Assembly (NCBI GenBank): GCA_944472155.2
Contig: OX235273.1
Coordinates: 107,840,582 to 107,904,581 of the forward strand
DNA length: 64,000 bases
Direction: 5' to 3'
Source of the DNA: Trichobilharzia szidati
Taxonomy: Eukaryota; Platyhelminthes; Trematoda; Strigeidida; Schistosomatidae
Below, piece after piece: positions 27,301 through 42,300 of the stretch (the first letter of the stretch is position 1; each line of letters opens with the position of its first letter). Below the pieces are notes generated by a model. The model made no database searches. It had not been told where the DNA came from and saw only the letters and a program-made list of their open reading frames with translations. The position numbers and the translations under genes are program-made.

Positions 27301-30300
27301 TACCAGTGTGTTGAGGAATCCGTTGATTAATCTCCTTGACATGTACATATGACCGTTTTGACCGTTTTAGTAAAATATTGTAAGTCATGTTGCTTTGGTG
27401 TTTGTTTTCATTTCAGTAACTGAAGGATTCTTATCTCTGAATAAGAGGTATTTATTCCAGCTATTTTCCCAGAGACATCCTATTTTGTGTATTGATGCTA
27501 CTCGAAGTGGCTTTAAATGGATGCATTAGTGAACAATGATCAACGTGATCATAATAATAAGGGTGAACTCAAGAAGTCGGTAGAATGTAAATAATGCGTG
27601 CATATTTGTAGGGGCATAGGCGAACAATAACCACTTTGTCGTAGCAATTATTATAATGATGTTTGATTTTCTAATAATCTGTGCACTTATTCCACAGTAT
27701 AGTAGTGGCAATAATGCTGAGGATAGCACTGCTAGCAAAAGCCGCTTTTACAGTTAACAAGGTGTAGCTGGGAAATAAAACTATTCTGGGTTAGAGATGA
27801 ACATTCTGAAGACTGGAGCGACAAGACAGAAATTTACGAAAACATAGAACAGGTTAAATAACTCTGATGTCAACTGACTCAGTTACGATGGATAATAAAA
27901 GGCGTACAAATCTTGAGAATTGAGGAAGCATCTCATTTATCACGCAAATGATACACTAGGTGTGCCATTATCGAAATCCTGATGGATCCTAAGACCCTAT
28001 CTACCAACCACACTGGACAAAGGTCAAGAATAAGACGGTGCTCTTGGCTGGTCATCTGACTGAAATAACTATCTCTACAAAGCCGTAAAATGTAGTGGCC
28101 AGAGTGCATGCATTAGTTGCATATATCAGTTGATTGATATCGTGCTCACTCAATATTTGAAGAAGTATTCTTGCACAAATGCACATGTAGAAATACATTA
28201 TAGTATTTTATCTGTGGTTCGTCGTTTATAAATATTTTCTCTTTGAAAGTTCCAAGTAAGTTAAGAGTTTAGACGAAATCGCCTGCTTCTCAAAGAATCA
28301 AGGCAGATTTCAAGGTGATTCGTAAATAGTTATTTGAGTCGTCAACCAGGCGAAATAATGGAGAGTTAGTATTGAGCTGAACCTGCTCAGTGAAGGCCGA
28401 AGATTCTACCTGGAGTTTTAAATATCACCAGTCGGAGGGGAGTGAGGAAGAGTAGTCCAGTGGTTTAAATCGTACCACTTGAAATCTCTATCGACGAGTT
28501 ATGATTCAACAAACATGTATATGTTTAATAGCATAGTATTGAGCAATGACGAATGGTGTAGTTTTTCACTTCTCAATCCATTGTGTTTAATCTAAGGTTA
28601 TTCGCTGATGAAATTGATCAAAGTCGTCATTAGTGAATGATGAAATGGAAGCAGGAAACTAGATAAACCTCGTTAACTAATACTTAATCAAATCCGCTAA
28701 GACCGTGTCCGCCAAATTATATCCTTTATCATTTTGACAACAGAGGGGAAACTCGACTTTGATACTTGCATTCTCCATTAGATTTCCAGCATACATATTG
28801 ATTCTCAACTTCATGAATTTCAATGTGGATGATTTAAATGCAGAGAGATTAGGCATGAGTTGAGTTGAAGTAAATATGTTAACAACTATTAGGCACATTA
28901 TTCGAGGGATCCCTTACGAGATATTTCACAGGTGCTTTCAGCAATTCACTTTTGATTTAGGGGTATTTTCCATGCTAATTTGTTTGTTGGATACATAACA
29001 CTGTGTAGTGTACGTTATTCTTGTTTATCATGCATATGATCATATCGAAATGACCATGAACGATAAACTCGATTCAACACGTCATCTAAAGAATGAACGT
29101 GATACACATTTTAACAGGCATAAATTAAGATTGAATGATTCTCTTGTTGCACAGTTCATCGCACTTTTTCTTGAACACTACTCACTAAACAAGATTCACC
29201 CTGATTTTTCCAAGATTAGTCGTTTCTAATTCACCGATCCCGAAAGGTGTTCATAAAACAATTTCTTCTCTTATTTTACTTAAGAACTAAGTGATGCTTT
29301 GCAAATTTGGAGTTGAATTTGTAGTGGAACATATTTCTAACAAATATTTGCTCCTGTGACTTCATGTGATTAGGATCACGCTTGCTCAGTAATTCATGCT
29401 TATAAAACTTAAGATAGTTTCGAGTGAATTTCTGTGTTCATAGATGCTGCAACATACTACTCTCAAATAGATTTCTGTGGCAATTGGTCATACAACTCAT
29501 AAAACAGGACAATTTCATTGCTCATCTGTTCAGAAGAACTTAGTGAGTCAGAAGATTTGAAATAATATAAAGCTGGAAATTGACGAAAAAACTAGGAATA
29601 AATGAAAAGGTTGTGAAAAATTCTGGTTGGAATTTAGTGAGTAGAATTCTCATACCAGCTGAAATGCCTACACATGTTTCCTCTGAATGTTGAAAGAAAG
29701 AATTCTCGCGTCCAAATCCACGTTCTTTTATTCTGGAAACCCGAATAATAAAGAAGCATGAGACGTCAAGCATGAAGGACTGAAAACAGCCTACGTTATT
29801 TTAACATTTGCAAGCGTTCACAAGTGTAACAGGAAAGAAGACGAAAGTAACGCTGTCATTACATCGGAATCACACATACTTATATTCCCGTTAATGTTAT
29901 CGCTAAACATTGAATAACTGACAACATTCATGTAACTCTCCATCATCTGTTTTCACTGAACGACATCTAACCTGACTGAAAAGGACAGTGTGAATCTACA
30001 GGTATATTTCTTTCAAGTTTTCACTGTTACAGCCAGTGTTATCAAAGATGATACACAGGACACCCTCAGCTGACCGATCATTCACGTCAACAGGGAGACA
30101 TTAACTCACAATTTTTGGGTTCATGATATCTGAATCTTTATTGCATGATATTAACGCAATTTCGCCACACATCACATGCAAACGTTTCTGCTGATAAGTT
30201 TAAATATTTGAATGGCTGACGACGTACTAGGAAAAAGAGTCAGAATAATGAGGTTAAGTAAGAAAAAAACATGACTGAATTTGAAAAAGTGAAATGTAAT

Positions 30301-33300
30301 AGAAACCGAAATACCTACTTGTGTTTCCCCATCTGTTGAACAAAGGTTATTCTTGTGTTTAATTCGACCTACTTTTAGTTCGATAACTTGAATAAAAGAA
30401 GCGTCATGCATCCTTTACGAAGGACTACAAACACTGAATGTAGTATTATCCATAGCAAATGTTCATGCGAGAGTCATTACAAGTGAAAGTGAACTTTTCT
30501 ACGTCATTACTTTGACGAAATACATACTTTTATTATCGTCAATGTCATCGCCACGAATGGAGTGACTGACAACATGCGTATAACTCTCGTCATCTGGTAT
30601 CACTAACCGACATCGATCAGGACTACAGGAGACTATAGAAATCTAAAGGCATACTTGTTTGAAGTTTCCATTATTCATGCTGTCATTATCAAATGGCACA
30701 CAAGGCGCTCTCAGTTAAGAGGTTTATCATGCTAAAAGGAGATAACTAATTCACTATTCAGTGGTTTCATGCTGTTCAACTTTTCTGATATGTGGCTTGA
30801 ATGCAACATCGCCACACGTCACATACAAGCGTCTGTATTAAGAGTTTCAATATGAATGCAAGTATCATCGAAAATTTTATATCATGTTCTGCTCCAATGA
30901 GTATTCAGCCATCATTACTTCAAGCAAGAAAACGTTCTACATTTACATTATCACAATTGCAGAATTCATCTACTCCAGTTTTATTTAAGTATTCCGACTT
31001 TCATCACGATTTTTTGTGTAAAAGAGATAGAGCTTAAAATCGAATTGTTCAGTTCCCTTTAAAAATTCCATGTGTTTTTGTTGTCATGTGAAATGTATTC
31101 ATGAGCTTGTTTGTTTTGTCACTTCTCATTACAGAGAAGACATGTAAGATTTTTCTAAATTTGCCACTTATTTTAGTGGAAAGCTTCAACTACATTCTAT
31201 TCATTGTTTCCAAGTAAATGAAGAATGAATATACCATTGTATAACGACACTTAGAAATAAAACTTTCTTTAAAGGCGTTTCAGACTGCCTGCAAATTTAA
31301 TTACGTCGTTAGAAAATCTGTTGTGCTGTTGTAAATGAACTCTAAACCTATATGCCGTAAACACAAAATATCTAAGAAATGGTGAAACGTTGTCTTATTT
31401 CTATTGGTACTCATTCGAATTAATTTATTGGGACTCATTGTGTTATACAAAGGGTCAAAATACCAGGGACTAAGTGAATGACATTTGATGGTTGGAATTC
31501 AAACGCTGTGCAAGACGAAACAGTATACACGAATACGGATTTGAAGTCCAACGTAATAGTTCAGTGTTGGCCTGTTAAAGAAGTTCAATATGCCAACTAT
31601 AAGAAACACCACACTGAAATCTGAAGGAGTAATTCACAGATAATATCTTGACATACATCAGAATCTTTGAAAATCTCCATGAGCGTAAGCACTGTAAAGC
31701 AATTATCAGATCTATTCATAATTTTGAGATCTGCATAGATACAAACAATAGTCCTTATTTCATTAAAAATAACGTTTGAGCCAATGAGATTTTCTTTCAA
31801 CCCATAACTGACAATACATAATGTATTTGCGAAATTGTAACTGGGAATAGTAATCTATGAGCTGGCGGAAAGCCTTGCATTTCGCAAATTATACAGCTAA
31901 GGACATTGACAATAATAATGGAACATATTCACAAAATGATAGAATAATAATTAATTCAGCTAATAACTAAATATTCGAAAATTAACAAAACATTTCCACA
32001 TATGTATACTTCATTACAGATGACGACTGTTAGTTCCATTTCCAATTTCACTGTGTAATTTCCATAACAAGGTATTGCCATGCAAGAAACGTGGTAAAAT
32101 AGCTGAGAATTTACGTTGGCGATAGGTGTAAAACTGCTGACTGCCGTTTCATCGCTAATGTATGCTCTAACAAATAGTTACATAATGAAAACTAAAACTT
32201 TATAAAATGTCATACCACGAAATCTGCCTAGTTAAGTGTAACATTTTGTGGATGTCAGCATAATTTGTACATCTTGCTTCACAAAAAATATATCAAAGAA
32301 GGCATATGAAAATGGATTTTCTATTCTAAAACACCTCCCACTATACGTCAATATCTAAAATTTAAGTTAATAAAAATACAAGATTATCTGCAGTAAATGC
32401 ATCTGTAGACAATAAAGGCAATATTCTTCTGACGGGAAACCGTTTCAGAAGATGTAGCGAAGGAAATGTCTTTCAATCGTCTGCTTGCTATTTATTCCAC
32501 AGAATAAATCGTCTAGTGAAAGCTTGTATGCTTCTGAATGATCTGCTGGCCAGAAACTTTGTACATAGGAGGGGTGTGAATATTCCCTAATGATTTATTA
32601 ATAACATGTTTCACGTGATGAAACTGTATTACTCACTGAATTATATTCAGAACGTAATTCATTATTTATATTCAAATTAATTGTTGTGATAAATTTATTA
32701 TTATGGTACTGACATTCAACAGCTTCCAAATTTTTCAGACATACCTCGAAGAGTCATAAAATTATCACATGAATTGTTTGATATGAACATTTAATCAATA
32801 ATTTTTCAAGTTTTAGTTTGCAGAGATATGTTTGATTTAAAGATTGATCACAAAGTTACTTCTGTAAATGATTAAAGAGCCACTGAAAATACATGATGCT
32901 TCGTACAACTTTGAGACGCTTAAACAATACGCACATAGCACTTCACTGATCATCAAACAGAGTCCTTTCATTTTGGAAGGCGAGTACGAACCTTGATGTT
33001 CTCAAGAGTGTATTTTCGTGGAGATTTCCACAAGAGAACGAAAACGTTGAACAGTACCCACAGATTTCACTGGTTCTGTATTTGAAATCGATTTGCAAAC
33101 AGATAGTTAATTCATTCAATCCGCTATCACCAACTCCTCACCTGTGTTCGCAATATTTTTCGCTTATAATGTCACTTCATCAGTACGTGAGTTTATTTCA
33201 AAACAAGGGCTATTTAAATAACAATAACGACAGAGTGGTTTCCGTTAACTTAAACAAGACGTGAAATTATTGAGAACCAACTTACAATAAGGAGAACAGA

Positions 33301-36300
33301 AAAATGGTAAAAGAAAGAAAGCTTTAGAAATTGGATAAGGTTTGAATTTTCTGGAGTCGGTAAGGAAAAGATTTATTCTTTGACCACGGATTGATATCAG
33401 TTAGAGAGTCAATGATAACCAAGGCGTATTCAAAGACTCTTCACGTGATACGTATAGTGGTTCATATGGAATCCTTCTTATACTAATTCCCTCCACAAAA
33501 CCACTGATCAAGTTGTTGAATATTGCTTTAGGCATATTCACGATGATGAAGAATACAAGAACACTGAAGTCATTCTCGTGATTATAAGTGATGCTGGTAG
33601 AAGAAAGATGAGTTTATACTAGCAAGTTAACCAAATGATGCGTATTCAAGTCACATCATTTATTCATACAGTTTAGTATAACATAATATCAGGGATTTTC
33701 TCACGTAATTTGTAGAGTAAGAGGGTCTGACATTCATTCTGCAGCGATGAGGCTGGTGAACGTAGCAAAAACTAATCAAGATTTCTATTCACCTCTTAAA
33801 ATATGCAGCATTGCGAACAGCTGAGGTTTCTGTAACTGTCTAGTGATCCACAGTTCCTGAAATCCGTATAGTACCCTGTGGTGGCTGTTGTTCGGTAAAT
33901 CAACCCTTTCTACTATTTGTTTGTCGTGTTTGAAATAATTAGCGAGAAATGAGATGGAGAACTTAACAATTTTTCTATAGGCTAACCTTCAGAATTTCGA
34001 CTACAGTTGAATTGTCAGTGCATTGAAACAGTTGAACAACTTCCTTCACAGACATCAAAATCAACATGCAAAAATTTGACTGTTACAAATGAAACCTGAA
34101 GTCAAACTCTCCCAGGGGTTAATATCGAACGAGTAAAGTTTCACTGAATGTTTCATCTGTGAAGACCGACGGTATTTTAAATGTAAAGGAAGCCTGATGC
34201 GTTTCAGTCTTCTGTTTGTTATTGATTAATTAGAATAAACTGAATGGTTACGGTTCGTATGTTTTAAAATGCTCTGCTGACGAGACACTGGCCGCAGAAC
34301 GGGTGTAAATATCCCTTATCAATTTGTTTGTTATATGCCTTAAATTGTACAATAATAGTATTCAGCATTTTTTATATATAAATTCGGAAATTCCTTAATT
34401 CATTAGATAATTCAATAACTTTTGACAATCAATTATTTATTACGCTGTTTTCGATATTTTCAAATAATGAACGGATTTTTTCAGTGGGTAAGTACCATTC
34501 AATAAATATAAATCCTGTGATTCATATATCATGTGTGCGACAATTCTTGCTGTTGGTCAGTTAAGATTCTTTGAGGAGAATACATAGGGATTCATAGAGT
34601 AATAAAACTTTTGTGTTTGTAATGTAACGTTTTTATTTCCAAATATAAAATTGATTATTTTAGCATTTTAGAGTGCAAAATAATCCCATATCAAGTATTA
34701 AAAGTTGTACAAAATATATCGTACGCAAAACGGTGTATTATTGTGTGTAATTTAAAGCACTAGTAAACTGAGGCCAACAAACTGGCGAAAGAAGTGGCAA
34801 AGTTCGGACTTCAAGTGAACATAGAGAAGACAGAGATGATGAGAACAACCAACCGACAACAATCAACGGTCACTATGAACGGAATGAATTTGAGAGAACA
34901 CACGTCCTTCACTTGTCCAGGAAGCATCATTTCAGCTGCACGCGACAGCATGGATGACGATGTCAAAGGCGACCAGAATCTGGAAAGCTTTTGAGACATA
35001 CATGACTCCTAATTCAGTTTGGAAATTCGCTCTTCTTAACATAAACAAAAACATATGGATTCGCCACACCAGTGTAAAGTCAGTTATTTTATATGGATCA
35101 TAAGAAAAGCGGTGCGTCACGAAACGTATTTACAACAGACTGCAGGAGACTTTCATCAACAGCTGCACAGACCGTCTACATAATGAAAATAAGATGGATA
35201 GTCGGAAGGAGACAGCAGCAAGCGACTCTAGGAACAAAACAATCATGAACCTATTGTTGAAAAAGCAGTCTGAGGAAAATCAAGGTGAGTTGGAAACACG
35301 CTGAAGAGACTGTTGAATGTCATCGTGCGCCAGTCCATCTCTTGATTAGAACCCGAATGGGAAATGATAAGTTGGACTTATGTTCGAAGGTGACATGGAG
35401 GGGATCGTGTTAGTTGGAGGAGATGAGAGGCTATTGGCAGTCGTGTTGCCGGCAAAAGGGGATCGGAGTCCACATGGGGAAGTGGAGTTGAGATTTTGAA
35501 TACCTGTCTCCACTGAGAACCTAAAGGAACAATAATGAAAATAGTTAAATAACCTTAGAAGAAGTTGTAATTCAGGATAATCTGTATTCTGTATTAATTG
35601 CATCAACTGATCAAATTATCATAGCTGAGAGTAGCACATATGTGGTTTTTCTTATCGCACAAAAAGATATAAAGCGAATTATATTTAGGTTTGAAAGATC
35701 CTGTACATTCCTCAATAGTCACATTAAAAAGTGGACATAAATTCGAAACAATGTGCATTTATATATCGAAATAGAGCAAAGAAGAATTTTATGCAAAGAA
35801 GTACAGAGGAGCATTGAAAATATGGTGGGCACATGAAATTAATCCACACTCATCCAATCATTCCACGTTTCTCGTGGTGAAAGACTATTAATCTTTGGAT
35901 GATATTACAAACGTACTTTACTTTTTACAGTCAATTCAACTGATGAGAGGAATAATTTCTATTGAATTGTGCCTTAACATATGTATTAATTGCATATATA
36001 TGAATTCTCTTACGTCGGTGGCACAGGGGGAGAATGTTCACCAAACAACCATGCAAGTGGTTCAGTGTTCAACCTCCGGCCACAGACGCACTTCGTTACC
36101 ATGTTGAGCCAGTAATAAGACTGACAAAGAGGGAAGTTTGGGGCATGGATTAACAACCTCATACCATAAGAAAAAAATACCACTGCTGCTGAAACTTCAC
36201 AGATCTAGCTTGACGCCCTCTGTTCCACTGGGAACGTAAAGAAATACATAAAATAAATAGATTAACATTAATTTTCGATTGGTGATCAAATCACCGGACG

Positions 36301-39300
36301 AATGTAACTATGCCAATAGTATAATCATTTCGTAGGGCGCAATATTTGACTTGCAGTGTGGATATTAATTTTCAGTGACATATCTCATTCAGATCCACAC
36401 AGTGAGTAACATCCTGTTTTGACATCTTTATTTTTATGTACGAAGAACAATATGTGTTTATAGATCTGTCACTCAAATAATTAATGAAATTTTGTTTAGC
36501 TGGTCAGATTTGTATATTTTCGCTAATGTCATTTGTCGGTGACATGCCTTAATATAAATCTAGCGAGGCACATGGATATATATAAACATATATGTATATA
36601 TGAAAGCTTCATTCATTGGGTCATATACATACAAAGGCCAAATCAAGCTTCAAAAACGGAAAAGTTCACAGATATACAGGAAAATATCCACAAGATTATC
36701 CGTATAACCAACATGGGTAAGAAATGAAAATGGATGGAAGATGTATGAATGAAATAGTGATCGAATGAATGAATTTTATTTTCATAGTAATCGACTGATT
36801 TCAACTTTCATCATCAAATAACTTCATTTTTCAATGGTTCTGCACCAGAAGACAGTTCATAAACAAGGTTTGAGTTTCTTTGCGCATTCAACTTTCAAAA
36901 AATATGATACATATATATATTTAGATACATTAATTTTTATCTGCTTACTATTTCACTGGACACGTTTACATGTATTATTCAAAACTTGTCTCTTTATCTC
37001 AGTCTTTTCTACTCTGATTATTTTCTTATGAATTCAGTTATGCGTGTCATTTCTTCCGTTTTGAATAATTTCTTCTGCACGGTTGAATCTTTTAGCGGGT
37101 GAGTGTCACTTGAAATTAAACGCATTTTATTCCACAACAAGTATTGTTCAGTAGTTTTTGACTAATTTATGCGAAATAATTGTGAAGAGAGTAATGAATA
37201 AATTGATTCCATTCCCAGTAGGTCCATTACACAAATACGTTGCAGTCAAAGGCACTGTGTAGCTATGAATCTCGGCAATATGAGGCTGATACACTCTTTG
37301 TTTAACTGAAAGATTTCATATTTTCAGAGTAAAATAAGCACTAGTCCGTCACTCTATTAGAACAAAGATTGGCCTTATGTAACTACCAACACAAGAGAAG
37401 GAGTCATGCATCAGCAAACATTAAACCTAATTCTCAAAATATGTGGGAATAAAGGAAGTCAAGTAATCTGATTAAATCTCTTCAAATGAGATATTCAACA
37501 GCATCCACGAACATCGATGATAGATTGCAATGACAAAAGAAAGCTGCATGCAATTTCGCTCCCATTTCGCCACGTAAACTATGATAACTTCCGTACATGA
37601 TGTACACTCCAAATTGCAGAAAGAGGGGAGCGCTTCAATCCTCTATTTGCTAATTTATTCAATTATACCAACTTGATAGTGACTGTGTCTACGCTTGGTA
37701 ATATTCTGCTGACTGGTATCTCCAAATAGAAGATTGTGAATATTCTATATTGACTTGTTTATCGGATGTTTCTCAGGATTTCTTGGTATTTATCCATCAG
37801 TTTTTTTGGTACTCACACTGTCATATTCATTCTAACAGATTTATGATTTATGATCTAATTGATATTAGTTCATATACTGCGAGATTGTCCTCTTCTCACG
37901 TTTGAAATCCGGCATAGTTGAAGGTTTATTTTCATTATATTCAGTCGTCTCGTTGTTTGATTTATGTCTACATATTTTCATTTTGTATTCCGGGCATATT
38001 AACTTATTCAGGCTGTAAGTATCACTTGAAATTAATTCTCTTCTTTTCTGTACCAAAAGTGACTGAATTTGAAAATAATAATTTCGGAAATTTTCATTCA
38101 GTCAGCCTACTTAAAACTGACAGTTTGTAAATGCAAATGAAATTGTGTGTTCTCTTAGTGTATACATGTATATCAGTCACATTTCTCGTCTATATTTCCA
38201 GTATTTCGAATTAGTCATCCGCCTTCAAGTGTTTATTCAAGAACATGTAAAATCATGGTTAGTGTTAATCAAAAATCATCTGCAATCAGGCATAAAATGA
38301 CATTACATTTTACTAACAGAATAACAATGCATTGACATAATCAGTGAAAATATTTAAAAGACGTTAAAACAGGTGATTTAGGCAGTCGCATTAATTAATA
38401 GTCCTTCAAGCCAGTATATTGTCTTCATCTTACGGACTATTGTCATTGTCACTGAATGTTTTTAATTTAGTGCATTTACAGTGACAGTATAGCGTTTACT
38501 CGTGCTGGATTGTATCCACTGCGTTTCTGTAAAGAACGTCTCTTAGAATATTTATATAAATACATGTACATAACTCTGATTGCTTTCTGTCACTAATAAG
38601 TGAATTGTGCTTAACCGGAAGCAGCCGTTTCCTTCTGTTATCCAAAAACGCATAGCTATCTTAAGTAATGGAAATCCTGGAAGATTAATTGACAGAAACA
38701 CCAAAAAGAAAGCCGTCCCCAGCCAAATCACAGTGCTACCGAAGACACTGTTTATGAGCTTGCCGTTCAAAGGTGGCATTAAAGCTGAAGTGACTAAAAT
38801 TCGTTTACGTAAATGTATCAAACGTTTATTTTATGCGGCTGACTGTAGATCTTCAAAGTGAAGTAGTTGAAAAAGAATATTTCTTTGATGAAAAATCATT
38901 GTAATTACATATAAACTAATCGTTATATTTCACTACAACCTTAAAGGTCTATCAATTTTTATCTCGAGTTGTGCACTGTACCAGTGAAGGATTCTATGAA
39001 TTTTACTGGCACATCCACTAATTAAGCAGTCACAATGTTCCACAGGTCAGTAACAAATAGATAAGTTGGGAAAGGGTATGGGAGTTTAGAACGTAAGATC
39101 ATTATCGAATACATTTTACATGCATCAACAAAAGTTATGTAACAGATAGACTGACAAACAACAAATTGAAATTTATAAAAGCGTGTGAGGGGGATATAAG
39201 GAATATGTGAACATCCTGTTTCAAAATCTGGATCACGATTCTGAAACTGTTCATATGAAGCTCTGATTAATGTGGAAATATTTTGCCTATTCTAGATCGT

Positions 39301-42300
39301 AAAAGTCAGTTATTCATTATCTCACAAATTATATAACAATAATTTAGATGATATTACATATCTATTGCATAACAACGAGATCATTATAGCGGTTCATATC
39401 TTATCTTATAATTCTTTCAACACAACAATTGATCAAGTTGTCGAACACTGATTTCATCATTTTCATGCTGATACAGAATATAACACAAATGTCTCGTTAT
39501 TTATTATCATTTCTGTACATTTTCATTTTTACATTATCAACATATTAATTAACTGAGGTTGTAGGTATCATTAAAAATTATTTCTGATCTCTTCTATATC
39601 ATGAGAGACTCCGTATTTTCGGTCTTTTATCGAATGTTATAGTTTTGGAAATTTTAATTTAATTTACGCTTTTTTCAAAATGACAGTTTAGAAATGTAAC
39701 TGAATTTGTGGTTTCTCTTAGTGTGTGAATTTACGTCAGTCGAATCGCTCTCAAAAACTTGTGGGTTTTATGATATTTCATCCACTCAACACTCATGAAC
39801 ATGTGAAATTATGGTCGGCATATTTGGAAAATCGTCTTCAATCAAGCAGCAAATAACATTAAGTATTATTATCAGAATAATGATTGATGTGTATAATAAG
39901 TAGCCGAATTCGAAAGACGGTGAAATGGGTAAACTAAGGTATAACATAGATAATTAGTAGTTCTAACTGGTATATTGTCACAAAATATATTTATTGTTGT
40001 TGTTAATATTCAATGGATGCTCTCATTCATCGACAAAGTTTTTACGACTTCTAGTTTTTAAAGGTTAGTTATTGATTATCAGATAAATTATTTTCGACAT
40101 TAATTTAAAGGATGATGTCAATATATTTCTCAACACTGAAATCATACATACCTATTTCTTCACATCCTAATTCTTTCATATAACCACTAATCAAGTTATC
40201 AATCATTGATCCCATCATTTTCATTGAGATGCGGAATACAAACCACTGAATTTATCCTCATTATGGTAAGTGATTTTGTCAGAAAGATGAGACATTTACA
40301 CTGGCACGTTATAAAATTCATGGATATCGAGTAACGCCATTTATTCATATAGTTCAGTATAATTCAACGGCAATGATATTCTTGTGTAAACTGTGAAGTA
40401 AGTAGGATTAATGTTCTTTATCAATTACTAATGATCGCCAGTCAATCATGTATGTAGTTATGAATTGCCTTCAGCTCTCTGATACAGAGTGTCGCGATCA
40501 TTTAAGGTGTCTAAATCTCTCTACTGGTATCCAGTTTCGGAGACATTACAAGCTATTTCTTGGCAAGTTTCTCCTAAATCAACTCTTTCTGTGATTTATC
40601 TTCTGACTGAAATTCATTTTAAGAAATAGAATAGAAAACACAACACGTTCTCGATAAAAGGTTTTCTTTCGAAATCTATCAATTGTACTTATATTTCCCC
40701 GATTCTCTTTTTCAATGCGGAATAATTATTACGTTCTCTGAAGCAATGCATTTTATTTATTAGGATCCAGATTTTATTGCACAATTAAATCGCATCACCT
40801 ATGGATGACTGCACTTCATTAATCATATAGCTGTTGTGCTTTCATGGTATTCTTTTACAATTTTTTTCTATTTGACTTTGGTTTTTGACTACTCTTTTCT
40901 TTGAACTCTGTGCACTATTTCAGAAGAACTAAGTGTGTTAACATTTTGAAACTCTGATGTTTTAAACAGTGATTTATGATGTGATACACCTTCATGATAC
41001 ATATCAAAACAACCATGATGCAGATAGTAAATATTAACTGCAATAAAACTAGATACTGTCTTACCTGGACTTATTTTGCAAAAGATGGACATGGTATTCT
41101 CTGACAAGAGTAATATTGAGTAGAGGAAAGAATGTCTGACAAAGTTTTAGCTTTCATTCAGAAAGTGGTTTATCTCAAACCGCAATTGTGTATCCAGGCT
41201 GTCACGTTTTACACACCATGTATCTGATTCGGCCTTTGTTTCATTGATGTGTATTGGTGTGTAGGTGATGCTACCATCTTTCTTAGCCAGCAAATTTGTT
41301 TTCACTAGCTAAGTGTTACAAATTTCAATAGAACATTTATCAAAGAGGCTTTTCGCTTTAATGTCTGTTATTCAATTCATTCACATCTCAACATTTTGTG
41401 ACTAGTCATGCGGGAAATGTAGTTAATGTAATAGCCAATGCCATGAGTTGACATTCGACTTTGATTCATAAAAACGTTTTCAGAGTAAAATAAATGTTGC
41501 CCAATAGATGAATTTCCACCTCATTTTTCAGTAAACACACGTTATTTGTTATATAGTTTACGCATTGTCTTGTCAGCTCTGGATGTTGAAAGTGACTATC
41601 TGTTACACTCCCGCGGTTAATAATGACTTTCAGTGGACTACAGACATTGTAACAAATGTTTCTTATTTTTTAGCCGAAGCATGTATGTAAAACCTTTTTC
41701 TGTAATATGTCAATTAATTTTAAACTGAACGCTTATCTTAATTTCGACAGCTAAGAACGTATTATCATGTAACATATTAATATCTTGAAGCTAATTCAAT
41801 GATGAACAGTTCCGAAATGTACATCTGTGGGAAAATGTCCTAAATACTTCTGCGACGTTTAGTGGAATTCTACGTTCCGTCAAGGTGGCAAAAAATCCTG
41901 ATGGTGAATTGTTTTATTCCTTTACACTCCTAGTGGAACATAGGGCTTCAACTGGGAGTTTTCAATTTCGGTAGCAGTGGTGTTTACTTTGACAGGATGG
42001 GGATGTTAGCCGCATGCCCAGCCTTCCCTATTTACCAGTCATTTTACTGGCTTAGCGAGGTGAAAGAGTGCGTCTCTGGCCGGAGATTGAAACCCGGACC
42101 AAATGCGTGATTAGCGATTATTCTACCGCTGAACCACCTGCGCCATTTCTTTACTTTGAAACGTATAAACCAATTCATTTCATTCTCACTGACTTACCAA
42201 TGCACATCATTTCTTCATATTTTCTCTTGACTCTTCTTTAACCTCCAATTACTCGCTTAGCAAATTTAAGAGCTCTTTTTCCCTACCTTTCTTCAGCAAT

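Noticed and set aside
27417..27447. 31-nt segment after a strong TTTCAG acceptor and before GTATTT
   Set aside because: Its length would shift the phase so that the downstream 9-nt exons no longer fit; it is also too close to 27379.
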